Source of the DNA: Streptomyces sp. R33
GTDB lineage: Bacteria; Actinomycetota; Actinomycetes; Streptomycetales; Streptomycetaceae
Direction: 5' to 3'
NCBI RefSeq assembly: GCF_041200175.1
Contig: NZ_CP165727.1
Span: 2,480,001 to 2,544,000, forward strand
Length of the DNA stretch: 64,000 nucleotides
The position numbers were made by a program, and so were the translations under genes. Positions 47,265 through 55,157 of this stretch are shown piece after piece. Numbering within the stretch: position 1 is the first letter of the stretch; each line of letters starts with the position of its first letter. The notes under the pieces were generated by a model. It worked only from the letters and a program-made list of their open reading frames with translations. It did not search any database and had not been told where the DNA came from.

Positions 47265-47975
47265 TCAGACGCCCGACCCCAGGCCCCCGGGCGTACGGCC
47301 GACCGGCTCGTCGCGGCCCTGGGCCCAGAGGGAGCGGACGTGGCCGAGGTGGCGGACCATGCAGGCCTCCGCCGCCTCCGCGTCCCCGCTGATCATCAGG
47401 TCCAGCAGCTCGATGTGCTCCTGGGCGGAGGAGACCAGCTTTCCGGCCTCGTCCAGGCCCGTCAGCCCGTACAGCCGCGAACGCTTGCGCAGGTCGCCGA
47501 CCGTCTCCACCAGGCGGTCGTTGCCGGCCAGGGCGAGCAGCGAGAGGTGGAAGCGGCGGTCCGCCTCCAGGTAGCCGATGAGGTTGTGCTCGCGGGCGCT
47601 GGTGACGATCTCCTCGGCGATGGGCCGCAGCGCCTCGAGCTGCTCCGCCGTGGCGATCTTCGTGATCCGGCCGATGGTCGGGACCTCGATCATCGTGCGC
47701 AGCTCGGTGTACTGGTCCAGGTCGCGCTCGCTGACCTCGGTGATCCGGAAACCCTTGTTGCGGACGGGTTCCACCAGGCCCTCGCGGGCCAGGTCGAGCA
47801 TCGCCTCGCGGACGGGCGTGGCGGAGACCCCGAGTTCTGCGGCCAGGCCGGGCGCCGAGTAGACGCTGCCGGGGCGCAGTTCACCCGCTATCAGGGCTGC
47901 TCGGAGGGCGTGGCCGACCTGGTCGCGAAGCCGTTCCTGGGCCTTGATGAGACTGTGCTGCTTCAGGTCACCCAT
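47265..47975 (-). CDS. GntR (FadR subfamily) regulator of the collagen/hydroxyproline locus
   Basis: The 236-residue protein has an N-terminal winged HTH (LIAGELRPGSVYSAPGLAAELGVSATPVREAMLDLAREGLVE) and a C-terminal all-helical FCD domain with potential metal/ligand residues (ELRTMIEVP, EADRRFHLSLLALAGN, EHIELLDLMISGDAEAA). It is the only DNA-binding protein in the 46-59 kb block. An operator copy lies 49 bp before its start, so autoregulation is likely. The ligand may be a hydroxyproline-pathway intermediate; this is inference. GGAGG lies 7 bases before the ATG. Confidence 0.92.
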   Translation of the reverse strand: MGDLKQHSLIKAQERLRDQVGHALRAALIAGELRPGSVYSAPGLAAELGVSATPVREAMLDLAREGLVEPVRNKGFRITEVSERDLDQYTELRTMIEVPTIGRITKIATAEQLEALRPIAEEIVTSAREHNLIGYLEADRRFHLSLLALAGNDRLVETVGDLRKRSRLYGLTGLDEAGKLVSSAQEHIELLDLMISGDAEAAEACMVRHLGHVRSLWAQGRDEPVGRTPGGLGSGV

Positions 47976-48023
47976 TGCTGTTCCTCCGAAACCCTTCACG
48001 CCACCGACGTGCGGAGGAACAGC

Positions 48024-48038
48024 GTACAATGTCACGTT
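48024..48038 (-). promoter_or_regulatory. GntR-type operator upstream of the regulator gene
   Basis: GTACAATGTCACGTT (plus strand) overlaps the end of the cyclodeaminase-like gene and lies 49 bp before the gntR start. It matches the shared dyad AATGTCACATT at 10 of 11 positions. Confidence 0.7.
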
Positions 48039-48979
48039 TCGCTGTTCTCTCCGGCAGCGCGGTACATCGCCACCGCCACAGCGAGATCTTCCCAGGCCAT
48101 GCCCACGCTCTTGAAGAGCTGTGGACAACCCGGGGGTCCGGCCACCGGCATCCGGCCCGTCACCAGGTCGGCCAGGGTGCCGCTGATATGACCGGGTCCG
48201 ATGGCCCCCTCCGCCTCCGGCACCAGCAGGTCCCCCGCCTCGCGCAGCGCTGCCGCCCGCGATTCCACGTACACCGCCGCCCGCCGCACCAGGGCGGTGT
48301 CGGTCTCGCGGGCGTCCGGCTCGTGCGAGCCGACGGCCACGACCGTCGCGCCCGGGGCCACCAGCCGCCCGTCGAAGAGGGGTTCGCGGGCCGTGGTGCA
48401 GCACAGCACCAGGTCCGCGTCGGCCACGTCCTGCGGGGTGCCCGTACGGGCCGGCACGCCCAGGGCGCCGGCGTGCTCCGCCAGCTTCTGCGCGGCCACG
48501 GGGTCGCGGCCGACGACCACGGTCTGCGCCAGCTCCCGTACGCCCCGCACCGCTTCGAGATGCCCGTACGCCTGCGGGCCGGCGCCGAAGAGCACCAGCC
48601 GCAGGGGCCGCCCGGCCGGCGCGAGATGGCGCAGGGCGAGCGCCGAGACCGCCGGGGTGCGCAGGGCGGTCAGCGCCGCGCCGTCGAACAGGGCCAGCGG
48701 GCGCAGGGTCGGCCCGTCCAGCAGCAGGTACGAGCCGGTGATGCGGGGCAGGCCGCGGGCCGGATTGCCGGGCGCCACCCCGGCGATCTTCACCCCGGCG
48801 TACGCGCCCGCCGCGGCCGGCATCAGCAGCAGCTCGCCGCCGCCCGGCACGGGCATGGCCGAGCGCTGCGGGCAGGCCTCCGGGTCCAGCCCGGCCCGCA
48901 GTACGTCGGCCAGCGCATCGGCGGCCGCGGCCGGGGTGAGCAGCGCCGCCGTCTCCTCGGCTTCGAACTGCGGGATCAC
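48032..48979 (-). CDS. ornithine cyclodeaminase/mu-crystallin family, likely delta1-pyrroline-2-carboxylate reductase
   Basis: The 315-residue Rossmann protein has the NAD(P) motif FGAGPQAYGHLEAV near residue 130 and the N-terminal substrate-side block AMPVPGGGELLLMPA. Family members in hydroxyproline clusters reduce delta1-pyrroline-2-carboxylate (a ketimine) to L-proline rather than deaminating ornithine. The GTG start overlaps the stop of the preceding racemase-family gene. Position in a Hyp operon supports the ketimine reductase role; activity is inferred. Confidence 0.82.
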   Translation of the reverse strand: MIPQFEAEETAALLTPAAAADALADVLRAGLDPEACPQRSAMPVPGGGELLLMPAAAGAYAGVKIAGVAPGNPARGLPRITGSYLLLDGPTLRPLALFDGAALTALRTPAVSALALRHLAPAGRPLRLVLFGAGPQAYGHLEAVRGVRELAQTVVVGRDPVAAQKLAEHAGALGVPARTGTPQDVADADLVLCCTTAREPLFDGRLVAPGATVVAVGSHEPDARETDTALVRRAAVYVESRAAALREAGDLLVPEAEGAIGPGHISGTLADLVTGRMPVAGPPGCPQLFKSVGMAWEDLAVAVAMYRAAGENSET

Positions 48980-50022
48980 AGCAGGAATCCGGGGCCGAGG
49001 GCGTCCTGCGGATCCCGGACGAAGGTGTGCTCGCCCGTGCGGTACGCCGTGCCGGTGACCTCCGTGACCAGGCCGTCGCGGGAGCCCACCGGCACCACCC
49101 GGCCCGTGAACACCGTGCCCACCACCGACTCGTGGAGCAGGTCCTCGCCCGCACCGAGCCGCCCGTCCTCGGCGAGCAGTGCGAGGCGCGCCGAGGTTCC
49201 CGAGCCGCAGGGCGAACGGTCGATCTGCCCGTCGGCGAACACGGTGACATTGCGCTGGTGCGGCCCGAAGGGCGTGTCGGGCAGCTCCTCGTGGAGGATC
49301 ACCCCGTACACCCCGGAGAGCAGCGGCCCGCCGGGGTGCCAGCTCCCCGGGTGGCCGGCCAGCGCGGCCCGGATCTCCTGTCCGGCCCGGACGAGTTCGG
49401 GCAGTGCGGCCCGGGAGACCTCCAGGCCGAGGTCACGGGCGGCTGCGGACGCGTAGCAGGCGCCGGCGTGCGCGAGGTCCACCTCCGCCATGCCGAGGGT
49501 GGTGGCCACCGGCACCTTGCGGGCGCTGACCCGCGCCGGGACGTTGCGGAAGGTGACCCCGGTGGTGCGTCCGCCGCTGCGGTGCACGGTCGCGGCGACC
49601 CGGCCCGAGGGCACGTCGATCCGCACCAGTACGTCGCCGTCGTCCGGGGCGGCGACCCGGCCGGTGTCGACGGCCCAGGCGCCGAGGGCCATCGTGCCGT
49701 GGCCGCAGGCGGTGGAGTAGCCGTCCTTGTGCCAGAACAGCACGCCGAAGTGGGCCCCGTCGTCGTCCGGGGGCACGACGAACCCGCCGTACATCCCGGC
49801 GTGCCCGCGCGGCTCCTGCACGAGGAGCCGCCGTACGTCGTCCAGCGGGCCGCGGCGCGGGGCCGTCCCGGAGCCACCGGCTCCGATGGCGGTGGCGCAG
49901 CGCTCGGCGACGGTGTCGCCGGGTACGGGCGGCAGGCCGGCGGCGGCGACGTCGACGATCCGGAAGGGCTCCCCGGCCGTGTGGTAGTCCACGGTCCGGA
50001 CGGTGGCGGTCCCGGCGCTCAC
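48976..50022 (-). CDS. proline racemase family protein (divergent paralogue)
   Basis: The 348-residue protein has both catalytic-cysteine motifs of the proline racemase superfamily: TACGHGT (Cys106) and DRSPCGSGTSAR (Cys272). A pair of Cys suggests epimerase/racemase rather than trans-3-hydroxyproline dehydratase, in which one Cys is usually replaced by Thr or Ser. It differs from its neighbour by an added segment at about residues 44-60 and by Thr-Ala in place of Pro-Met before Cys106. The GTG overlaps the preceding stop. Substrate could be proline, 3-hydroxyproline or cis/trans-4-hydroxyproline. Confidence 0.85.
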   Translation of the reverse strand: MSAGTATVRTVDYHTAGEPFRIVDVAAAGLPPVPGDTVAERCATAIGAGGSGTAPRRGPLDDVRRLLVQEPRGHAGMYGGFVVPPDDDGAHFGVLFWHKDGYSTACGHGTMALGAWAVDTGRVAAPDDGDVLVRIDVPSGRVAATVHRSGGRTTGVTFRNVPARVSARKVPVATTLGMAEVDLAHAGACYASAAARDLGLEVSRAALPELVRAGQEIRAALAGHPGSWHPGGPLLSGVYGVILHEELPDTPFGPHQRNVTVFADGQIDRSPCGSGTSARLALLAEDGRLGAGEDLLHESVVGTVFTGRVVPVGSRDGLVTEVTGTAYRTGEHTFVRDPQDALGPGFLL

Positions 50023-51023
50023 AGCAGGAACCCCGCGGGGAACGGGTCGGACGGGTCGAGGAAGTACTGCGCGGTGCCGGTGATCCAGGCCCGCCCGGTG
50101 ACGGTGGGGACGACGGCCGGGAGCCCGCCGACCGTGGTCTCCGCGATCAGCCGGCCGGTGAACTCCGTCCCGATGAACGACTCGTTGACGAAGTCCGCGC
50201 CGAGCTCGAGGAGGCCTCGGGCGTGCAGCTGGGCCATGCGCGCGCTGGTCCCCGTACCGCAGGGCGAGCGGTCGAACCAGCCCGGGTGGATGGCCATGGC
50301 GTGCCGGGAGCGGCGGGCGTCGGAGCCGGGGGCGGTGAGGTAGACGTGCTTGACCCCGGTGATGGAGGGGTTCTCGGGGTGGACGGGCCGGTCGCCGGAG
50401 GCGTTGACGGCGTCCATGACCGCGAGGCCGGCGGCGAGCAGCTCGTCCTTGTGGTCCCGGTCGAAGGGGAGCCCGAGGGAGTCGAGCTCGACGAAGGCGT
50501 AGAAGTTCCCGCCGTAGGCGAGGTCGTAGGTGACGGTGCCGAAGCCGGGGACCTCGGCCTTCAGGTCGAGCCCGACGCAGAAGGACGGGACGTTGGTGAG
50601 GGTGACGGCGGTGGCCGCCCCGTCCTCGACGCGGACGTCCACACTGACCAGCCCGGCCGGGGTGTCGAGCCGGACGGTGGTGACCGGCTCGACGACCTCC
50701 ACCATGCCCGTCTCGACCAGGACGGTGGCGACCCCGATGGTCCCGTGCCCGCACATGGGGAGCAGGCCCGACACCTCGATGTAGAGCACGCCGAAGTCGG
50801 CGTCGGGCCGGGTGGGGGGCTGGAGGATGGCGCCGCTCATCGCGGAGTGCCCGCGCGGCTCGTACATGAGCAGTGTCCGGACGTGGTCCGTGTGCTCGAT
50901 GAAGTGGAGCCGCTTCTCGGCCATGGTGGCGCCGGGGATCACCCCGACACCGCCGGTGATCACCCGGGTCGGCATGCCCTCGGTGTGCGAGTCCACCGCG
51001 TGGTAGATGTGGCGCGTACGCAT
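50019..51023 (-). CDS. 4-hydroxyproline 2-epimerase (proline racemase family)
   Basis: The 334-residue protein has catalytic motifs LPMCGHGTIG (Cys91) and DRSPCGTGTSAR (Cys255), plus YEPRGHSAMSGA and the C-terminal GRAWITGTAQYFLDP typical of 4-hydroxyproline epimerases. It would convert trans-4-hydroxy-L-proline to cis-4-hydroxy-D-proline, the first catabolic step. ATG 51023 has GGGGAG 5 bases upstream and follows the DapA-family gene by 16 bp. The two racemase genes are adjacent and share an overlap. Confidence 0.88.
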   Translation of the reverse strand: MRTRHIYHAVDSHTEGMPTRVITGGVGVIPGATMAEKRLHFIEHTDHVRTLLMYEPRGHSAMSGAILQPPTRPDADFGVLYIEVSGLLPMCGHGTIGVATVLVETGMVEVVEPVTTVRLDTPAGLVSVDVRVEDGAATAVTLTNVPSFCVGLDLKAEVPGFGTVTYDLAYGGNFYAFVELDSLGLPFDRDHKDELLAAGLAVMDAVNASGDRPVHPENPSITGVKHVYLTAPGSDARRSRHAMAIHPGWFDRSPCGTGTSARMAQLHARGLLELGADFVNESFIGTEFTGRLIAETTVGGLPAVVPTVTGRAWITGTAQYFLDPSDPFPAGFLL

Positions 51024-51039
51024 TCCGCTCCCCTTGTGA

Positions 51040-51972
51040 CTAGTTGAGACCCTCGGCGAGGGCCTTCTCGGTGGCGGCGCGGACGGCGGCCTCGGTCTCC
51101 CCGGTGAGGGGGAAGCGCGGCGGGCGGGTGGCGCCGCCGGGGCGTCCGGCCAGGTCCATGGAGAGCTTGATGGCCTGGACGAACTCGGTCTTGGAGTCCC
51201 AGCGCAGCAGGGAGTGCAGGGACTTGTACAGGGGCAGGGCGGTGGCGACGTCTCCGGCGACGGCGGCCCGGTAGAGCTCGGCGCAGGAGCGCGGCAGGGC
51301 GTTGGGGTAGCCGGCGATCCAGCCGACCGCGCCGGCGAGGGCGAGTTCGAGGAGGACGTCGTCGGCGCCGATGAGCAGGTCGAGGCCGGGGGCGAGTTCG
51401 GCGATCTCGTAGGCACGGCGGACGTCCCCGCTGAACTCCTTGACCGCGACGATGCTGCCGTCGCCGTGCAGGCGGGCGAGCAGGGCGGGGGTCAGGTCCA
51501 CCTTGGTGTCGATGGGGTTGTTGTACGCGACGACGGGCAGCCCTGAGCGGGCGACGTCGGCGTAGTGGGCGCGTACGGTCGCCTCGTCGGCCCGGAAGGC
51601 GTTGGGGGGCAGCAGGAGTACGGAGCCCGCCCCGGCCTCGGCGGCCTGGTCGGCCCAGCGGCGGGCCTCGGCGCTGCCGTACGCGGCGACGCCGGGCATG
51701 ACGCGGGCGCCGTCGCCGGCCGCCTCGACGGCCGTACGGACGACGCGCGCCCGCTCGTCGTCGGTGAGGGTCTGGTACTCCCCGAGGGAGCCGTTGGGGA
51801 CCACGCCGTCGCAGCCGTTGGCGATGAGCCAGGCGACGTGCTCGGCGTAGGCGTCGTAGTCGACGGTGAGGTCCTCGCGCAGGGGCAGCGCGGTGGCGAC
51901 CATGATGCCGTGCCAGGGGCGGGTGCGGGTGTCCGTCCCGGTGGTGGGCGCGGTGGTGTGCGCGTCGGTCAT
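51040..51972 (-). CDS. DapA-family lyase, likely pyrroline-4-hydroxy-2-carboxylate deaminase
   Basis: The 310-residue class I aldolase-like enzyme retains the Schiff-base Lys (VAVKEFSGD, Lys178), the catalytic Tyr (AYNNP, Tyr150) and the loop NGSLGEYQTL (residues 60-69). Within hydroxyproline clusters this subgroup deaminates and dehydrates delta1-pyrroline-4-hydroxy-2-carboxylate to alpha-ketoglutarate semialdehyde. It is first in an operon with the epimerase, its paralogue and the ketimine reductase. ATG 51972 has AGGGAG 7 bases upstream, and an operator lies 20 bases before it. True dihydrodipicolinate synthase is less likely given the neighbours. Confidence 0.87.
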   Translation of the reverse strand: MTDAHTTAPTTGTDTRTRPWHGIMVATALPLREDLTVDYDAYAEHVAWLIANGCDGVVPNGSLGEYQTLTDDERARVVRTAVEAAGDGARVMPGVAAYGSAEARRWADQAAEAGAGSVLLLPPNAFRADEATVRAHYADVARSGLPVVAYNNPIDTKVDLTPALLARLHGDGSIVAVKEFSGDVRRAYEIAELAPGLDLLIGADDVLLELALAGAVGWIAGYPNALPRSCAELYRAAVAGDVATALPLYKSLHSLLRWDSKTEFVQAIKLSMDLAGRPGGATRPPRFPLTGETEAAVRAATEKALAEGLN

Positions 51973-51992
51973 GTGAGAGCTCCCTAGAGTGG

Positions 51993-52007
51993 TGTGTGAC
52001 ATTTTAC
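51993..52007 (-). promoter_or_regulatory. GntR-type operator before the deaminase-epimerase operon
   Basis: GTAAAATGTCACACA (minus strand) lies 20-35 bases before the DapA-family start, in the 75-bp gap after the dehydrogenase alpha-subunit gene. It suggests an internal regulated promoter. Confidence 0.65.
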
Positions 52008-52047
52008 TAGTGGGTGTGAGGCGGCCACAAGGGCCCGGGCCGCCCGA

Positions 52048-53460
52048 TCAGCCGTCCGCCGGAGGCAGTTCGGCGAGGTGGCGCAGCGGGACCGGGCAGG
52101 ACAGCGGCCGCCGGTCGGGGGCGGGGTCCTCCCCCGCCAGGGCGGCGACGGCCGGCCCGCACATCCGGCCCTGGCACCAGCCCATTCCGGCCCGGGTGAG
52201 GAGCTTGACCGTCCGGGCGTCCCGTGCGCCGAGGTCGGCCACTGCCTCGCGGATCCGGCCGGCCGGGACCTCCTCGCAGCGGCACGCGTCGGTGTCGTCG
52301 CGCAGCCACTCGGTCCAGCCGGTGCCCGGGCGGTGGGCGGCGCCCATCGCGTCGGCGAAGGCGCGCAGGCGGGCCCGGCGGCGGGCCAGGGCGGCGGGGA
52401 CGGGCCGTCCGGCGATGGCATGGGCGGCGATCTCCCCTTCGAGCAGGGCCAGTTGGGCGCCGCCGATGCCGCCGGTCTCGCCGGCGGACCAGATGCCGGG
52501 GACGGAGGTCCGCTGCCCGGCGTCCAGCGCCAGCGCGGCGGTGCCGTCGGCGCTGCGGCGGGTGGCGCAGCCGAGGCCGGTCGCCAGCTCCAGCTGGGGG
52601 ACGAGCCCGTGGCCGACGGCGAGGGCGTCGCAGGGGATCCGGCGGGCGGTGCCGGGCACGGGCCGCCAGTCCCGGTCCAGGCGGGCCACGGTGACGGCCT
52701 CGACGCGGTCTGCGCCGTGGGCCTCGGTCACGGCGTGCCGGGTGAGGAGGCGGATGTGGCGGTGGAGCAGGGCGCTGCCGTACGTGGCGGCCTCGGCGAG
52801 TTTGCCGGGGTTGCGCAGCAGGGCGGGGACGTGGCCGGCGTACCCGCCGTACGCGGCGGCTTCGACGACGGCCGGCACCCGGGCCCCGGCGGCGGCGAGC
52901 GATCCGGCGACGGCGAGCAGCAGCGGCCCGCTCCCGGCGACGACGACGCGCCGGCCCGGCAGTACGAGCCCGCTCTTGAGCATGGCCTGCGCCCCGCCGG
53001 CCCCGACCACTCCGGGCAGGGTCCAGCCGGGGAAGGGGAGTTGCCGCTCGTATGACCCGGTGGCGAGGAGTACGGCCCGGGCGTGCAGGGTGGCTGCCGC
53101 CTCGTCGGGACCGGCGACGGCGTGCAGTGTCCAGGCGGGGCCGTCCGGTACGACGGTCCAGACGTGGTGGGCCGGGAGGTACGTGATCCGCCCGGCCGCC
53201 CGGTGGGCCCGGAGGGCGGCTTCGCGCTCGGCGAAGGCGGACCATCCGTGGTGCAGGGCTTCGGGACGGTCCGCCCCGAGCCCCGGCGCGGGGTGGCGGT
53301 AGTACTGCCCGCCGGGCCGCTCCCCCGCGTCGAGAAGGACGACCCGCAGCCCGAGCCCGGCGGCGTTGACGGCGGCGGCGAGCCCGGCGGGGCCGGCGCC
53401 GACGACGGCGAGGTCGGGCGCGGGGCCCGGCGTTGCGGGGTCAGACGCCGAGCTCGGCAT
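52048..53460 (-). CDS. D-hydroxyproline dehydrogenase alpha-like subunit (FAD/NAD(P) oxidoreductase with [2Fe-2S] tail)
   Basis: The 470-residue flavoprotein has an FAD motif VVGAGPAGLAAAV at residues 18-30, a second dinucleotide fold VVVAGSGPLLLAVAG near 170, and GIWSAGETGGIGGAQLAL near 330. Four Cys near residues 385-430 (CRCEEV and CQGRMC) form a BFD-like [2Fe-2S] site. This matches the alpha subunit (LhpE) of heteromeric D-hydroxyproline dehydrogenase. The start overlaps the [2Fe-2S] gamma gene by 20 bp, with AGGAGG 9 bases upstream. The complex oxidises cis-4-hydroxy-D-proline to the pyrroline. Confidence 0.85.
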   Translation of the reverse strand: MPSSASDPATPGPAPDLAVVGAGPAGLAAAVNAAGLGLRVVLLDAGERPGGQYYRHPAPGLGADRPEALHHGWSAFAEREAALRAHRAAGRITYLPAHHVWTVVPDGPAWTLHAVAGPDEAAATLHARAVLLATGSYERQLPFPGWTLPGVVGAGGAQAMLKSGLVLPGRRVVVAGSGPLLLAVAGSLAAAGARVPAVVEAAAYGGYAGHVPALLRNPGKLAEAATYGSALLHRHIRLLTRHAVTEAHGADRVEAVTVARLDRDWRPVPGTARRIPCDALAVGHGLVPQLELATGLGCATRRSADGTAALALDAGQRTSVPGIWSAGETGGIGGAQLALLEGEIAAHAIAGRPVPAALARRRARLRAFADAMGAAHRPGTGWTEWLRDDTDACRCEEVPAGRIREAVADLGARDARTVKLLTRAGMGWCQGRMCGPAVAALAGEDPAPDRRPLSCPVPLRHLAELPPADG

Positions 53461-53755
53461 GGCCGGTTCCCTCCTGGGTGGTGACGGTGTCCCCGGGGCG
53501 GGCGGGGACGAGGCAGGCGCGCTGGTTCGGGCGGCCGTTGACGGTGACGAGGCAGTCGTAGCAGCTGCCGATCCCGCAGAACGCCCCGCGGGGGGCGCCG
53601 CGTTCGCGGGTGGTCCGCCACGCGAGGATCCCGGCGCCCCACAGCACGGCGGCGATGCTCTGGCCCGCCTGGGCGGTGAGCTCGCGGCCGTCGAAGCGCA
53701 GGACGTAGGTGGCGGAGGGGGCTCCGCCGACGAGGGTGCGCGGGGTCTGGCTCAT
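53441..53755 (-). CDS. small [2Fe-2S] subunit, D-hydroxyproline dehydrogenase gamma-like
   Basis: The 104-residue protein is a plant-type [2Fe-2S] domain with ligands CGIGSCYDC and a later Cys in NQRACLVPA, preceded by the bacterial pattern LTAQAGQSIAAVLWGAGI. It corresponds to LhpF or to the small subunit of sarcosine-oxidase-like and octopine-oxidase-like complexes. It overlaps the alpha gene and follows the beta gene by 148 bp. ATG 53755 has GGAGAG nearby. Confidence 0.85.
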   Translation of the reverse strand: MSQTPRTLVGGAPSATYVLRFDGRELTAQAGQSIAAVLWGAGILAWRTTRERGAPRGAFCGIGSCYDCLVTVNGRPNQRACLVPARPGDTVTTQEGTGHAELGV

Positions 53756-53840
53756 CGGCGGCTCTCCTTGGGCGTGGTGCAGGTGGTGGGGGCGCTGCCG
53801 GTGTCCGCTGCGCGGGCGTTCTCCCCGCCCCGCCCCTGCC

Positions 53841-53894
53841 CGGTTCCCGGGGCTCCGCCCAGGACCCCGCGCCTCGAACGCCGGCGAGGCCTAG
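53841..53894. repeat. Streptomyces intergenic GC-rich repeat
   Basis: The segment contains CCCGGGGCTCCGCCC followed by GCGCCTCGAACGCCGGCGAG, a combination that recurs between genes in many Streptomyces genomes. It occupies most of the 148-bp gap inside the dehydrogenase operon. Confidence 0.6.
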
Positions 53895-53903
53895 ATCGGC
53901 CGG

Positions 53904-55055
53904 TCATCGGGCCGGGTCCCGGTCGAAGCGGGCGGGGTGGAACGGCGCCAGGGGCAGCGGGGGCTCGGCCCCCGTCAGGGCCGCGGCGATCAGGACGCCC
54001 GTCGCCGGGGCGAGGCCGATGCCCGCGCCCTCGTGGCCGCACGCGTGCAACAGTCCCGGGACCCGGGGGTCCGGGCCGATCGCCGGGAGGTGGTCCGGGA
54101 GGTACGGGCGGAAGCCGTGGTAGGTGCGGAGCACCCGGGCGTCCGCCAGGACGGGGAACAGTGCCGCCGCCTGGGCGGCCAGGAGGCGAAGGGCCTCCAC
54201 CGAGAGCGAGCGGTCGAAGCCCACCCGCTCCCGGGTCGCCCCGATCAGCACCGGGCCCGAGGGCGTGCCCTCCACCACCGCCGAGGACTGGAGGGCCGCC
54301 GAGCCGCTCGCCACATCGGCGATGTAGTCCGCGGCGTAGACCTTGTGCCGGACCACCCTCGGCAGCGGCTCCGTCACCAGGACGAACCCGCGGCGCGGAA
54401 GCACCGGGAGGGACGCCCCGGCCAGTTCCGCGATGCGGCCGCCCCAGGTCCCGGCCGCGTTCACCACCGCGGGGGCGAGGAGTTCACCGCCGCGCGTGCG
54501 GACCCCGCGGACTCCGCCGGGCCCCGTGAGGATCCCGGTCACCTCCTCGCCGAGGTGCACCGAAGCCCCCGACGCGGCCAGCAGTCTGGCCGCCGCCTGG
54601 GCCGGCTGGACCTGGGCGTCCTGCGGGTACAGGAACCCGCCGGCCGGCCCGGGGGCCAGATGGGGCTCCAGCTCGCGGAGGTCGTGGGCTCCCACCTCGA
54701 CGGCTTCGACCCCGGCGGCGCGCTGGCCTTCGGCGAAATCTCGCAGCGCCTCGAGCGAAGCCTCGTCCGGGGCGACGACGAGCCCGCCCTTGGCCTCGTA
54801 CTCGATCGCCTGCGGGAGGACCGCGGCGAGTTCGCGCCACAGGCCGGCCGACAGCAGGGCCAGGTCGAGCTCCGGGCCCGCTCCTTTGTCGGAGACGAGC
54901 AGGTTGCCTTCCCCGGCTCCGGTCGTGCCGCCGGCGACGGGGCCGCGGTCGACGACGGCCACGGAAAGTCCGGAGCGGGCCGCGTAGTACGCGATCGCAG
55001 CTCCGACGACGCCGGCGCCGATGATCACGACGTCCAGGGGATGTCTCTTGGGCAC
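53904..55055 (-). CDS. D-amino-acid oxidase family FAD subunit, D-hydroxyproline dehydrogenase beta-like
   Basis: The 383-residue DAO-family protein has the FAD motif VVIIGAGVVGAAIAYYAARSG at residues 9-29 and the C-terminal FAD block YHGFRPYLPDHLPAIGPDPRVPGLLHACGHEGAGIGLAP. It corresponds to LhpB, the substrate-oxidising subunit acting on cis-4-hydroxy-D-proline. The start GTG 55055 sits right at the Rossmann fold and has no Shine-Dalgarno. A -10-like CATATT (55062-55067) ends 6 bases before it, so it is probably leaderless. An operator copy overlaps that -10. Glycine or sarcosine oxidase is an alternative name for similar proteins. Confidence 0.86.
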   Translation of the reverse strand: MPKRHPLDVVIIGAGVVGAAIAYYAARSGLSVAVVDRGPVAGGTTGAGEGNLLVSDKGAGPELDLALLSAGLWRELAAVLPQAIEYEAKGGLVVAPDEASLEALRDFAEGQRAAGVEAVEVGAHDLRELEPHLAPGPAGGFLYPQDAQVQPAQAAARLLAASGASVHLGEEVTGILTGPGGVRGVRTRGGELLAPAVVNAAGTWGGRIAELAGASLPVLPRRGFVLVTEPLPRVVRHKVYAADYIADVASGSAALQSSAVVEGTPSGPVLIGATRERVGFDRSLSVEALRLLAAQAAALFPVLADARVLRTYHGFRPYLPDHLPAIGPDPRVPGLLHACGHEGAGIGLAPATGVLIAAALTGAEPPLPLAPFHPARFDRDPAR

Positions 55056-55059
55056 GGCA

Positions 55060-55074
55060 GTAATATGTCACATT
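55060..55074 (-). promoter_or_regulatory. GntR-type operator over the dehydrogenase promoter
   Basis: GTAATATGTCACATT (plus strand) lies 5-19 bases before the GTG at 55055 and covers the presumed -10. It matches AATGTCACATT at 10 of 11 positions. Confidence 0.7.
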
Positions 55075-55109
55075 CTTTAGTCGGTGCCTAGGGCGGCTCG
55101 GGGGTCCCC

Positions 55110-55148
55110 GGGCCGGTCCCTCCCCCCCGTTGCGGAAGGGACCGGCCC
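55110..55148 (-). terminator. collagenase terminator
   Basis: Perfect 12-bp arms (55110-55121 and 55137-55148) around a 15-base loop begin 10 bases after the collagenase stop. Confidence 0.85.
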
Positions 55149-55157
55149 GTCACCCGA

